Part shown: positions 19,168 through 28,843 of the stretch, piece after piece
Layout of the letters: every line of letters starts with the position of its first letter
How positions within the stretch are numbered: the first letter of the stretch is position 1
Origin: Unio delphinus
Taxonomy: Eukaryota > Mollusca > Bivalvia > Unionida > Unionidae
DNA length: 64,000 nucleotides
Direction: 5' to 3'
Assembly (NCBI GenBank): GCA_029339505.1
Contig: JAQISU010000022.1
Span: 19,176,001 to 19,240,000 of the forward strand
Translations under genes and position numbers: made by a program
The notes under the pieces: model-generated
The model's database searches: none
What the model was told of the DNA's origin: nothing
The model's input: only the letters and a program-made list of their open reading frames with translations

Positions 19168-20588
19168 ATGTTTAAAAGGTCACCTGATCCAGCATTTGAT
19201 ATGGATGCCCCAGTGCGTAAAGATGATTCTGTACACGATTTTCAATTTTATTCTTATCACGCAGTACAACCAGATCTCCGATCGCGAATTGAACTTCAAG
19301 TTCATGATACCAGTAAATATTTTCTACCGTGTGAGGCATTTATTGAAGTAGAAGAAGAACTTGTAACCAATTAACCAATGTTGCAGCTAATACCCCATAC
19401 GACAATAACCCAACTATCAAAGTCGGTTTTGTTAATAACGGTATCATGGCGTTATTTGAAAGCGCTAGATATCTCATTGATGGAAAAGAAATTGAATCCA
19501 TTGACCGTGAAGTTGATGTGGCTACAACAATCATAGGGTTAGCAAGATATTCTGATGATTATACAAGATCAGCGGGTCCATCTATGATGTTTTCTAAGGA
19601 TATTACTGATCACCCTGAACACGTCCAGTATTCTAGAGTCAAGGCAACACATGCTTCTTCAGTTAATCCAGCACCAGCCGGATATGTAAGACCAGCTGGT
19701 GATTTTGATGTCATAAATAATATTACTAATTACAACCTAAGATTTGCAACACGTGTAGCAACGTTGCATGGACAGCGTCGACAGTTTTCATGTGCGATTC
19801 CACTGCATCATATTTTTGGATTCTGTAGAAACGTCCGAAAAGTTATTTATGGAGCGAAGCATACAGTAGCGCTTGTACGAAAGGGTACTGATGATGATGC
19901 AATCTGGCGTGATGTTGGGGTTGCAGCCGGTAAAGTCATTTTAACAAAACTATCATTATGGATGCCAGTGTTAACTCCATCAATCACAGCAGAAGAAAAA
20001 TTGTTATCATTTATGGACCAGGGGGGAAAATCATTGTTGAGTTGGTTATCAGTGACTACGGATACTAAACAAGACAATGTTGATACATTCACATGGCACC
20101 TGGCATCAAAACAAGGGGTTTCAGCACCACGTCATATATTTATTGCGTTACAGAATAATGCACGAGTTGGTACTCAAGAACGAAGTCATATGATATTTGA
20201 TCAGTTAGGTGTTAATGAAGTCTCACTGAGAATAAACGGCCAACAGGAACCATCTGAAGATGTGCAACTTGATTACACCACTAACCATATTGCACGTGTC
20301 TATCATAACCTGTTGTCATTTATGGCACGTGATCAAAATGTGGATACTGGTTTGCAAATATCACAATTGGATTTTAAAAACCTCTATCCGATTTATTACT
20401 TTTCATTGGAACATCTTGATTTAACAAGACAATCTGTCGTTGATATACACTTTAGAGCCCGTGTAACCCGTCCTGGCGGTATTGCTAATTATAGAGCAGT
20501 TGCTGTCATTCTCAGTGATAAATCAATGTTACTTGAAGGTGTTGGAGGAAGAATGAGAATCATTGATGCACCAGTGGAAAATATGTAA
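19168..20588 (+). pseudogene. Major capsid protein candidate, one frameshift
   Basis: Two overlapping frames give about 470 codons: 19168-19374, then a shift between 19355 and 19372 at a repeated ACCAATTAACCAAT, then on to TAA at 20588. The sequence is strand-rich with features such as GIMALFESARYLIDGKEIES, LHHIFGFCRN and SVVDIHFRARVTRPGG near the end. It matches what I know as the F54H12.2-like family carried by animal Polintons, presumed jelly-roll capsid proteins. A short piece is duplicated in the relic (27840-28042). That it is the major capsid protein rather than another jelly-roll component is inferred from size and position. Confidence 0.7.
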
Positions 20589-20639
20589 ACGATTTTTCAT
20601 TGAAATTGTAAACGATTTAGAATCAATCAATTATGTATA

Positions 20640-21223
20640 ATGTCATATAGTAATATTAGTGTTGCGTTAACCCCCGGTCAAATAAAAAAATTGCAATCAG
20701 AATCGGCTAAATAATGTGGAACCACAATCACGCTGAAACCCAACCAAATGACTGGTGGTGCAAATAAATTATCGCTGACAACTCGTCAAGTAAAACATTT
20801 CAATGATGCACTTGTAGCAAAAAAAGGCGTTCAGATTACTCTTTCTGCGGCTGCTATCAAAAATATGATTAAAACAGGCGGTATATTCCCGTTATTTGCT
20901 GCGTTACCAGCGTTGGTTGCGGCAGCTGCCCCAGCAGTTGCAAAAGCAGTCGCATTGGGGGCAGTTGGAGGCTTGGGAGCAAAAGCGATACAAGGCATTA
21001 CTGAATCATATGAACCGAAGAAGGGAAAGGGTTTTAGACTAGGTGTGTTACCAGGATTGTTTAAAGCGGTTGCAAAAGCTGCCGCATCGAGGCCAAAAGC
21101 GAAACAAGGCATTGAACCGAAGACGGGACGAGGGTATAAAAAAAGGGAAGGGGTCTAAGACTACCAGGAACCCCGTATTCATGGTACAGCGGAAAGGGTC
21201 TAAGACTAGGACCGGTTTACTAG
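20640..21223 (+). pseudogene. pVI/pX-like minor capsid protein, stop and frameshift
   Basis: The ATG at 20640 starts a frame (SVALTPGQIKKLQ) that meets TAA at 20712-20714 and continues in the same frame. An Ala-rich hydrophobic segment (FPLFAALPALVAAAAPAVAK) follows, as in adenovirus pVI/pX membrane-active peptides. After an A7 run at 21138-21144 the frame shifts, and the shifted frame ends at TAG 21221-21223. The C-terminal region repeats a G-K-G/R-G-L/F-R-L motif three times, possibly protease sites or DNA contacts. The relic has the same gene, including LTPGQVKK. The protease follows after 14 bp. Confidence 0.7.
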
Positions 21224-21237
21224 TTGAAGAGGAACCG

Positions 21238-21660
21238 ATGGTTCCAATGTCCAATTTTGATTTAATGGATGCTGCTAAAAAACTAGCGATTAAAAATTTC
21301 AGAGGTGTCTTTATGAAAGATCAATTGCCACATCAACCAAACAACACTGAAACAGGTATTATTAATTTAGACAACAGCACCGGACCTGGAACTCACTGGG
21401 TTGCATACGCTATTGATCCACGGGCAATCGTCTATTTTGATTCATATGGATTAGCCCCGCCTAAAGAGTTTATGCGTTACATAAAAAAATTTCCAATGAA
21501 GACTTGGTATTCTACGCTACCAACACAACAAATGAATGATCCACCAATATGTGGCAGTGAAGTATTAAATGTCCTTAACGCTATTTCAGCATCTAGAAAA
21601 CCACCACACATTGTCGTAAATGAATACACTAGTAATCGCTTTTTAGAGAGAGATGTATAA
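21238..21660 (+). CDS. Adenain-type cysteine protease
   Basis: About 140 codons, undamaged from the ATG at 21238 (alternative 21247). The catalytic triad is visible: His in GTHWVAY, Asp in VYFDSYG, and Cys in PPICGSE. The NFRGVFMKDQLP segment near the start is typical of Polinton and adenovirus maturation proteases (C5/Ulp1 fold), which cleave capsid precursors. Upstream codons in the same frame (from 21043) overlap the pVI-like gene and are probably not translated. A relic with the same His and Asp motifs lies at 27.04-27.43 kb on the minus strand. Confidence 0.92.
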   Translation: MVPMSNFDLMDAAKKLAIKNFRGVFMKDQLPHQPNNTETGIINLDNSTGPGTHWVAYAIDPRAIVYFDSYGLAPPKEFMRYIKKFPMKTWYSTLPTQQMNDPPICGSEVLNVLNAISASRKPPHIVVNEYTSNRFLERDV

Positions 21661-21666
21661 AATATC

Positions 21667-22521
21667 ATGATTGATATTTGGGGGAGATCTTTGAAACTCA
21701 AACCCGATAACACTGCAACCCTTGATTCTATCAAGGATATAAAAAAAATAATCGAAGATGAAATCGCTGAGACGTTGAATTTAGCAAGTGTTGATCCTAA
21801 TGAGATAGTTGTATTTCAAGACAAACAGGGTAAATTGAAAACTAGTGATGTCTCTCTGGATGATATTTTAGTTAAACAACGACACGCAATCGAGAATACT
21901 ATCGCGTTATTTTCCGATCAGGGTAAACTCAAACCGGGTGTACTTTTTTCGACGATTACAGACAGATTTAAAACTCTCAACGATGAATTAAAAAGTTCTG
22001 TGTTGGAGCTAACAACACTTCAATCTAAAAGTGAAGAACACGGAAAACAATTAACATCATTTCGTAGAAATATCATTGATAAATTTATTGGAACCCCGTT
22101 AGATAAAATTGAAATAAAACTCCCTGATATTAAAAAATCCATCGATGAGACGAAAACCTTCATCGAAGCCATCAAAAATGATTTTTCGAGGATGATAACA
22201 GTCAATGAAAAAACAAAAATTCCTCATGAGAAAACCAACAACGTAGTATACACGATCCAACACGGATCATTTGCGTGGACACCTACAAACAACAAATTAG
22301 ATATCACTGCAACCGTTAAGGGTATTTATCGATTAACACTAGTGACACCATTGACTCAATTTACTATTTCATCGTTCAGTTCATCTGGGGTCAATAATAC
22401 GATTTCAACGATCATCGACAAGGATACAACTGAAAAGTTCACGTTAACATCTACTGATAAAAATTTGGTTAGGGTTTCAATAACATGGTATGTGGAATTC
22501 GTAGCGGATTTAAGTAAATAA
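21667..22521 (+). CDS. Fibre-like protein with coiled coil and C-terminal beta domain
   Basis: 284 codons, intact. The N-terminal ~30 residues (DIWGRSLKLKPDN) may anchor it. Two short repeats of DQGKLK/DKQGKLK type lie near residues 50 and 85, followed by a charged coiled-coil region to about residue 185. The C-terminal ~90 residues (HGSFAWTPTNNKLDITATVK onward) are strand-rich and Ser/Thr-rich. Shaft plus terminal beta knob is the plan of viral attachment fibres. I do not recognise a family. It begins 6 bp after the protease stop; a decayed copy sits in the relic near 26.5-26.85 kb. Confidence 0.65.
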   Translation: MIDIWGRSLKLKPDNTATLDSIKDIKKIIEDEIAETLNLASVDPNEIVVFQDKQGKLKTSDVSLDDILVKQRHAIENTIALFSDQGKLKPGVLFSTITDRFKTLNDELKSSVLELTTLQSKSEEHGKQLTSFRRNIIDKFIGTPLDKIEIKLPDIKKSIDETKTFIEAIKNDFSRMITVNEKTKIPHEKTNNVVYTIQHGSFAWTPTNNKLDITATVKGIYRLTLVTPLTQFTISSFSSSGVNNTISTIIDKDTTEKFTLTSTDKNLVRVSITWYVEFVADLSK

Positions 22522-22540
22522 CGGTTTCAATTGAAATCGT

Positions 22541-22560
22541 AATTGAAAACGCTAGCGTTT
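22541..22560 (+). promoter_or_regulatory. Second copy of the palindromic motif
   Basis: AATTGAAAACGCTAGCGTTT ends 10 bp before the ATG at 22571. It differs from the 18649 copy at two symmetric positions so that the palindrome is kept, which argues for selection on the two-fold symmetry. Confidence 0.5.
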
Positions 22561-22570
22561 GAAAAAAAAA

Positions 22571-23209
22571 ATGATTTCATCATCGCAATATCGTTATGAT
22601 CACGTCAGAGAATTTCAAACTAGACTCAAAACCTTGTCTGAGGAGCATGCAATGAAAATTAAAAAATATCGCAGAAGAATTACCGCAATTGATGTTACTG
22701 TGTACGCTGTGAGTGGTGTAATCACCGGAGCTGGTATTATACTGTCTTCAGTGACAATGATTGCCCCGATAGCTGTTCCAATTTGCATTTCTGCGGTAAC
22801 AACAATCGCTGAAATTATTTCAATAATAACAAAAAAAATATCATCATGCAGCCAACGGAAACTACAAGACTACATAATTCAATTTCATGTTGTATCCACT
22901 GCATACTCGCAATTATCCTCATTGATATCGTCATCTCTCGATGATACAATTATATCAGAGAGTGAGTTTTCAGCGATGGTAGATATATATGATTCTGCGA
23001 TGTCAAAATTAGAGCGACAACAACAGTATAATAACAATGACAACACAGATGGAATTACTTCAACAAATAGTGGAGAACACAAACCCAGTACAAACCAGCA
23101 TGATATCAATAACCTTAACGAATCCAGAATTCAGTGTGAATTTCCCTACCCCAGTCCCCGTGAAGGACATCGCGTTAGCAAAATTACGAGTATACCACAG
23201 TTGGCCTAA
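22571..23209 (+). CDS. Two-helix membrane protein
   Basis: 212 codons from the ATG at 22571. After a charged coiled-coil N-terminus (to about residue 38), two hydrophobic segments follow (VYAVSGVITGAGIILSSVTM and IAPIAVPICISAVTTIAEII), then a helical tail that includes SLDDTIISESEFSAMVDIYD. Similar hairpin membrane proteins occur in Polinton structural blocks; function unknown. The last ~55 codons overlap the next gene in another frame and look low-complexity, so the true end may be near 23030 in the parent. The relic copy (25.0-25.4 kb) keeps the SEFAEM segment. Confidence 0.6.
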   Translation: MISSSQYRYDHVREFQTRLKTLSEEHAMKIKKYRRRITAIDVTVYAVSGVITGAGIILSSVTMIAPIAVPICISAVTTIAEIISIITKKISSCSQRKLQDYIIQFHVVSTAYSQLSSLISSSLDDTIISESEFSAMVDIYDSAMSKLERQQQYNNNDNTDGITSTNSGEHKPSTNQHDINNLNESRIQCEFPYPSPREGHRVSKITSIPQLA

Positions 23210-24394
23210 TATCAGATCAAAATCATTTGGTGGTCAACAACCGAATAATTCACTGGTATTTGCAATAACAATAAAGACGACGGTACCCCAGACTGGAACG
23301 TTGTTTCCCTACCAACCGGATCATACCAAATTGAACAAATCAATAATGAATTCGCGCGTAGAATAAAATTCATTACTGGAGCAGAATCAAAAATAGCTAT
23401 AACAGTTCATGAGCCGACACTATCATCTGCCATTGAAATAAGCACAGAGGGTTATGTCGTAGATATCTATCAAAGCTCAATAAGGACCGTACTGGGATGG
23501 CCTGAAATCCCACCCCGGGAAAAAACCGTTAAATTACTACCTGAACCACAAAAAACTGATTATATCACCGACAGGATAAAATCTGACAATCCAGTAAAAA
23601 GCTATAGCGATTATGATAAATTGATTTTTTTTTCTTGAATTGGTAGATCCTGCCACTAAGAAGATCTACCACTATCTTTGACCGGATGACCCCACTGTAA
23701 ATTTCAGAGCGATGAATAGCGATATTTCGTTGTTGTTTATATCCCTTAGATCCGGCACTCTCACCCGAGATGAATTTATCAGCGTTGTAGAAACATGTAA
23801 CAAAATCATCAATGACATGGAAACATTTAATGCGCAAATCATTCAAGAGGTATTAGGTGACAGTAATCCTAAAACAAGAGATTTATTTGCAACAGACTAT
23901 AAGATCCGCATAGAAGATATTCCAGTATTTAAACTACCAGGATATAACATACCACAACTACAAAAACATCTCAGTGACACCATCGATATTGGTTTTAAAA
24001 TAATTCATGATACGTGGAAAAAAACACCATCACAACCACTAACAACTATCCTGACACACAATAATGACCCAGATGGTGGCGGCAGGCATATTGCTCCGTT
24101 CAATGTGAATATTTCATCGGTGATAGCGCTCAATTTAGTATGTGATGTTATCGAAGGAAGCTATCAAATAAATATAGAACGATCAAATCAAGCTCAGCAG
24201 GGATATATTTTGTATTCATTTGCACCAACAGCTCATCCAGGGTTTCTAATTATTGAGTCTCCGGTGAATCCAGTCTAATGCGATGTCATAATAATTCATT
24301 AACCAGAATTAATTTCAAACTCACTGACCAGTCTAATAATCTGATTGATTTACAAGATGAAGTTTTACAAATTAGTCTGTTTGTAAAGTCCTAA
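23037..24394 (+). pseudogene. Second structural protein, several frameshifts
   Basis: Conserved sequence begins at an ATG at 23100 (MISITLTNPEF; an earlier ATG lies at 23037) and ends at TAA 24392-24394, with INFKLTDQSNNLIDLQDEVL near the end. Breaks are seen near 23262, at the T-run around 23626-23633, between 23637 and 23712, and before 24290. Strand-rich ends surround an inserted helical domain (23712-24000). The family is common in animal Polintons and is probably capsid-associated (penton or second jelly-roll), but I cannot assign a precise role. The relic copy of this gene is the one split by the young element's insertion. Confidence 0.7.
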
Positions 24395-24425
24395 GGACTT
24401 TCATCCTGAAAGGATTATCGTCCTA

Positions 24426-24755
24426 AGACCCTAGGACCGGACTTGATAAAATATTCGGTTGAAATCGTAGCGATTTTCACCGTAACCCATAGCAGCAGAG
24501 AGGGTGAGTGACAACGACGTTGCAATCCATTTTGTTTGAAAGATCCCATAAGAAATGCAGTAGTAAAATTTTTGCTTGAAAACGTTGTCCGATTCACCCT
24601 CTCAGACAAAAATGACTAAGTCTCTGTTTGGCAAATGGAGACTTTCTTTTTTTTTGGTTAAAACACGAGATTTCGTAGGAAGGCTCTATTTGCCGTTTTG
24701 ACAGTTAAAAGTGATTTTTGTTTAAAAAGTTGTCCGATTCACCCTCTCTGCTGCT
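24426..24755 (-). repeat. Right terminal inverted repeat
   Basis: Inverse of 4758-5100, lacking its 12 bp insertion. It therefore also holds a copy of the ATPase C-terminal codons, with no gene attached. The internal inverted terminal 17-mer is at 24490-24506. Confidence 0.95.
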
Positions 24756-24760
24756 AGATT
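24755..24760. other. Right target-site duplication
   Basis: TAGATT, matching 4752-4757; its first T doubles as the last base of the TIR. Confidence 0.8.
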
Positions 24761-25010
24761 TAATTCTGCTCTGGAATTCATTATTTATTTATTTTTTACT
24801 TGATAATTACCGGATGGAATAGAAACAATATACGTGTCAGGGTTCAATCTGGTTTATTGTTATTTGCAAATACTAAAGCATTATTCGCCTGAAACCAGTC
24901 GAATGATTTTGATCTAATATTCTTGCCAACAATGAAATAATCGTCATTGTGCAAGCAAATATTCGTTTACTGGAAGTTGGAAAGTTAACGCTAAGCTAAA
25001 CTCAGGACTG
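24756..25010 (-). pseudogene. Older Polinton relic: N-terminal part of the last structural gene
   Basis: Minus-strand frames read NPEFSL and NNEFQSRIK, matching NPEFSV and NNEFARRIK of the young copy in order. The match stops at the young element's right end and resumes at 4757 with the next residues, which fixes this as the target gene of the insertion. Confidence 0.85.
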
Positions 25011-25014
25011 GCTG

Positions 25015-25120
25015 AGTTTGCTATCATCGTTGTTTTGGACGGTGTTGTATAAACGACGATTTATTGTAGTAGCTTTTGCGAGGTCGACATTATTATTATT
25101 ATTAGTAGTAGTAGTAGTAA

Positions 25121-25152
<32 letters not shown>

Positions 25153-25440
25153 ATAGTAGTATCGTTATTAATATTGTTGTTGTTGTCTAAATCAGAGGTA
25201 GGCGTTGCCTCGTTGTACATTTTAGCCATTTCTGCGAACTCGTTATTTGATATTATTCCATAACTAAGACCCGATTATATCAACGAAGATAATTAAAGTA
25301 TGCTAGCGTCGCTGTGCAATTTTATAATGTACTCGTGTAGTTTAATTTGACTACATGAAAATATTTTTTGCCATGATATATAGAATACCAGCGATCGATA
25401 TTGCAGCTGACACAAAAAAAAAATTGTTATAACTGCTAGT
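25015..25440 (-). pseudogene. Older Polinton relic: membrane-protein gene with (TAG)n
   Basis: Frames on the minus strand include ISNNEFAEMAKMYNEA and, further upstream, FSCSQIKLHEYIIKLH. These match SESEFSAMVDIYDSA and SSCSQRKLQDYIIQFH of the young gene at 22571. A GTA/TAG microsatellite (25092-25160) has expanded in its tail, where the young copy has an AAC-rich stretch. Confidence 0.75.
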
Positions 25441-25462
25441 GCTATTGCTACAGATTTTGTTA

Positions 25463-25703
25463 GGGGCCCCGAATGGCCGAGTTGTCTAAATCGCTTTCCG
25501 TTACGGATCACTGCCATCTCACCTCTGTCTGCGTGGGTTCGAGTCTAAGATTCGGCTGATGTAGTTATGTGAGAAAGCTTGCCAGTAGCTTCTCGTGGGT
25601 CGGTGGTTCTTTCCAGGGGTTTCCCTGGTTCTTCCTCCACCAATAATACTGGCCGCCATGTATAGCCTATCGTGTGCTGAAAAATGGCGTTAAACCCTAC
25701 AAC
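25463..25703 (+). mobile_element. tRNA-derived SINE, copy 1
   Basis: The head has a tRNA-like A box (TGGCCGAGTTGTCTAA) and B box (GGGTTCGAGTC). The shared body runs AGCTTCTCGTGGGTCGGTGG ... ACTGGCCGCCATGTATAGCC ... GCTGAAAAATGGCGTTAAA. Full-length, ~240 bp, inserted in the older Polinton relic. Confidence 0.85.
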
Positions 25704-26126
25704 AGATTGTGTTATTTGTATAGCAATGCACCGGTTCCAACGATAACAGCGGACTGAGATATTTATTTTACTTTTGCTGTATACTCATGAACGATGTTTT
25801 TCAGTTTGTTTTGCATTCACGTACTTGATTATATCTATCTATTATATCACGTTGATAGGGAAGCTCATTATACTAAGTAGGTAGTATTTTAGCGAATAAT
25901 TTAAGACATCATTAATAAATCAAGCCGAGTCTTTTTTTTTCCGTCAGATTGCACTTTAAACGTTACTTTGTCGTTTTGAATTTTTAGTAATACTAACATA
26001 GATCGACAAGATCCAGTTAGTGGATAACGCCGTGGTATTTTAGTAGATGCATTAAATACTTCAACACTTAATACTGAGAATTTCTATATACCGGTAACCT
26101 AAGCGTGTTATTTAATAAATTTATTC
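25704..26126. other. Unassigned stretch within the older relic
   Basis: By position it should be relic DNA between the membrane and fibre genes, but I cannot align it convincingly with the young element. Confidence 0.4.
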
Positions 26127-26370
26127 TGGGGCACAGAGTGGCCAAGTGGTCTAAAGCGCTGTCCGTTTTGGACCACTGCCATCTCACCTCTGCGTGGGTT
26201 TGAGTCCCAGATTCGGCAAATGTAGTTATGTGAGAAAGCTAGCCAGTAGCTTCTCGTAGGTCGGTGGTTTTTTTCGGGGTTTGCCCGGGTTCTTCATCAA
26301 CCAATAATACTGGCTGCCATGTATAGCCTATATTGTGCTGAAAAATGGCGTTAAACCATAAAAAACAAAA
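26127..26370 (+). mobile_element. tRNA-derived SINE, copy 2
   Basis: Same head and body as copy 1 with scattered differences; ends in an A-rich tail (ACCATAAAAAACAAAAAA). Also inside the relic. Confidence 0.85.
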
Positions 26371-26384
26371 AATTTATGACAGCA

Positions 26385-26960
26385 AGTTTTATATTAACAG
26401 ACGCTAGTTTTCCAAACAATCCTCAACAAATCCATGTATTATTTTGCAAAACATCAAAAAATGTATTATAATCAGATTTAAATGCGGTCGTTTCATTAAC
26501 AATTGAGGTTAATACATTTATCATTGGGAAGTCTCTATTATCCAAGTATCTCTTCGTTGAAACTTCATCATCTATTAATGGTTCTCTGAATGACTAATGG
26601 TATTATCTGACATATTGAGAGAACCAGTCATCGCATCACCGGAGTTTTGTAGTCAATTCTGAATAGTATCTAATATCGTTTATATAATGACACCAGGCTT
26701 GATATTTTCATTACGAACAAACACAACAATGCTATTTTCAGTTACTCCATTCATTCTGACGATAATATCTTGTAATGAAAGATTACTAGGTTTTAATTTA
26801 CCTTGCCTATTTTAAATTATAACAATTTGGTTTGAATCTACATTTGCAAGATTTAGTAAGTCGAATATATCATCATGTATGATCTTATATATATATTTGC
26901 GTGCGATATTCCATCAGTTATCTGCTTTTATTTAGAGGAAAATCTTCCCTAAATATCTAC
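26385..26960 (-). pseudogene. Older Polinton relic: fibre-like gene
   Basis: Near 26690-26830 the minus strand reads RQGKLKPSNLSLQDI and NENIKPGVI, matching KQGKLKTSDVSLDDI and QGKLKPGVL in the young fibre-like gene. The rest is decayed. Confidence 0.7.
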
Positions 26961-27039
26961 TATTATCGTTTTAATATCTATTTCAAATGATAGCGGTTAC
27001 TTCTATAATCATGTATGACTGTATGGGGTAGTTCGGTTT

Positions 27040-27430
27040 ATTTTGATACAGCATTGAGTACAGCAATTACTTTACTGCCACATTTTAGCGGATCCGTTAT
27101 TATCTGTGTTGGTGATGTTTAAAACCTGATTGGAATGAATTTTGTATATAACATAAATTCCTTCGGCGGCGGAAGTCCATACGAATCAAAGTAAATCGAT
27201 ACACGTGGATCAATTGCATGTGAAACCCAATGAGTTTCTGGATCAGAACTATTATCGAGCCTAATGATACCGGTTTAAACATTGTTTGGTCTGGAAGGTA
27301 ATTGATCACGCACAATAACACCTCTGAAATGTTTTATAATTAATGTTTTAGCAGCGTCGAGTAAATCAAAACTTTGACGTTGGAAGAATTAACAAACTGT
27401 TTCTGGAAGTCTCTGACCCATTCCGTACTA
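27040..27430 (-). pseudogene. Older Polinton relic: adenain-type protease
   Basis: Minus-strand frames keep KHFRGVIVRDQLP, ETHWVSHAIDPR (His) and YFDSYGLPPPKEF (Asp), then KCGSKVIAVLNAVS for the Cys region, broken by stops and a shift. Clear paralogue of the gene at 21238. Confidence 0.88.
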
Positions 27431-27830
27431 TGAATGTGGAGTTCCTGGTAGTCTTATACCCTTTCTTTTAATTTTTAAATCCTTGACCTGTTCTTTGACA
27501 GCATCCAGCACTGCAACTTTTGCGACAGCTGGGGCTGCCGCAGCTATTATCGCTGGCAAGGCGGCAAGAACCGGAAATATACTGTTTTAATTTAGTCTGT
27601 AATAGACCTCTGGGAAAGATCAAGTTGAACTTTGGTATTTATTTCTAAAGTATTGTTTAAATCTTTGAGCTGAGTCTTGGTTAATGATATTTTGTTTGGA
27701 AAGCCGCTAGCAAGTTGATCTTTTTCAGCCTTTTTTTCTTTCTTCGCAGTTACACGCAAATACTGATTGTAATTTTTTTTTCTTCACCTGACCAGGAGTC
27801 AAGGTGACCTTAACGTAAAGATATGATATT
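27430..27830 (-). pseudogene. Older Polinton relic: pVI/pX-like gene
   Basis: Minus strand carries LTPGQVKKKK near 27790, an Ala-rich PFLPPCQR-type hydrophobic region in shifted frames near 27510-27590, and a GIRLPGTPHS C-terminal motif near 27450, in the same order as the young gene at 20640. Confidence 0.7.
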
Positions 27831-27839
27831 TTAATATCA

Positions 27840-28042
27840 TGAGCATTTAATTGCATATTCAGAAACCATTGCATATTTTGAACTGCATCGTGAATGACTC
27901 TCGTTCGTCCATCAATAAATATATGTCGCGGTACGGAAACACCTTTCTGTAATGCTATCTGACAACCATGACATATAAATTTATCACCTTGATCCATAAA
28001 AGAGAGTAATGTTTGTTCTTCAGCAGGTGTTTGAGCCGTTAT
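27840..28042 (-). pseudogene. Older Polinton relic: capsid-candidate fragment
   Basis: EEQTLLSFMDQGDK and LQKGVSVPRHIFI match EEKLLSFMDQGGK and SKQGVSAPRHIFI of the young capsid candidate. Flanking parts are missing or rearranged, and a foldback element abuts its 5' side. Confidence 0.8.
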
Positions 28043-28231
28043 CGAGGAGTTCGTACATATAAAATACTGAAGGGGGAAGATTATGCCTTGCGTAGTTATG
28101 ATAGTAACACAATATTTCTGAAAACTGAGTACGCTAATAATTATGTAAATCGTTAAACCTGGTATCAGTGGATTTTTAAATATAGTACAAAACAAATAAA
28201 GTCAAAACTAATGATTCAAAATATATTTGAT

Positions 28232-28286
<55 letters not shown>

Positions 28287-28397
28287 ACGATTTACATAAT
28301 TATTAGCGTACTCAGTTTTCAGAAATATTGTGTTACTATCATAACTACGCAAGGAATAATCTTCCCCGTCAGTATTTTTTTATGCACGAACTCCTCG
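28043..28397. mobile_element. 355 bp foldback (MITE-like) element
   Basis: Ends CGAGGAGTTCG / CGAACTCCTCG. The inverted arms are about 110 bp (28043-28153 and 28286-28397) and almost identical apart from a few indels. The centre contains a TA/TG microsatellite. TAT flanks both ends and may be a 3 bp duplication. Inserted in the relic between the capsid fragment and the first structural gene. Confidence 0.75.
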
Positions 28398-28843
28398 TAT
28401 CAATAAATGTATCGTTTGATTTAGTTCTGAGATTTGCTTGCTCTGGTTCTGTTATACGGTCTTTTATATCATCTATTTCACCACGAGCTTGTTCAATACC
28501 CTCAAGTATTTCTTCCTCTAAGTCAGGTGGTTGAGCAGTAGCTATTTCACCTAGAAGTCTTTGTAAAAGTCTTTTTATTTGTTTAGTTCATTCTGCTAGT
28601 TTGACAGTTGCTATGGCAGTTTGTTCTAATATAGGTCCAAGACCTTCAGTAATATTTATAACTCTTTCAGTATCCTTTGTAACTGGTTAGGATAATTGTT
28701 CTGAGCCGTCTGTAATTTCTAGCTGAGACTCCTGACGTTCTTTTAATTTTTGTCTTTCAGAATCACGAATTGAAAGACATTTTTTGTATTGTGTCTAGTC
28801 GCTCTCGCGTTAATCTAGCTGTACAAGATTCCATATTATTGAT
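28398..28843 (-). pseudogene. Older Polinton relic: first structural-block gene
   Basis: Begins MESCTARLTRERLDTIQK and, in shifted frames, SIRDSERQKLKERQESQ and DGSEQLS, matching LTTRLARERRDAIKR, PIRDSVRNKLQQRQSLQ and EGSEELF of the gene at 17758. The C-terminal half is missing. This is the 5' limit of recognisable relic. Confidence 0.8.

Larger units (their letters stand above)
4758..24755. mobile_element. Full-length but defective Polinton/Maverick
   Basis: About 20.0 kb between inverted AGCAGCAGAGAGGGTGA ends with a 5-6 bp duplication. It carries the complete Polinton core: retroviral-type integrase, DNA polymerase B, FtsK/A32-type packaging ATPase, adenain-type protease and a capsid-protein candidate. 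Accessory genes are a PLA2 domain, an SF1 helicase, an HNH-like domain and several structural proteins. Without the internal 4.9 kb minisatellite the element would be about 15 kb, the usual family size. Replicative and integrative genes occupy the left third and structural genes the right third. At least ten coding lesions make autonomous movement unlikely. Confidence 0.97.

Noticed and set aside
25002..25263. Thr-rich or Val-rich ORFs
   Set aside because: Both strands of a GTA/TAG microsatellite in the relic membrane-protein gene.
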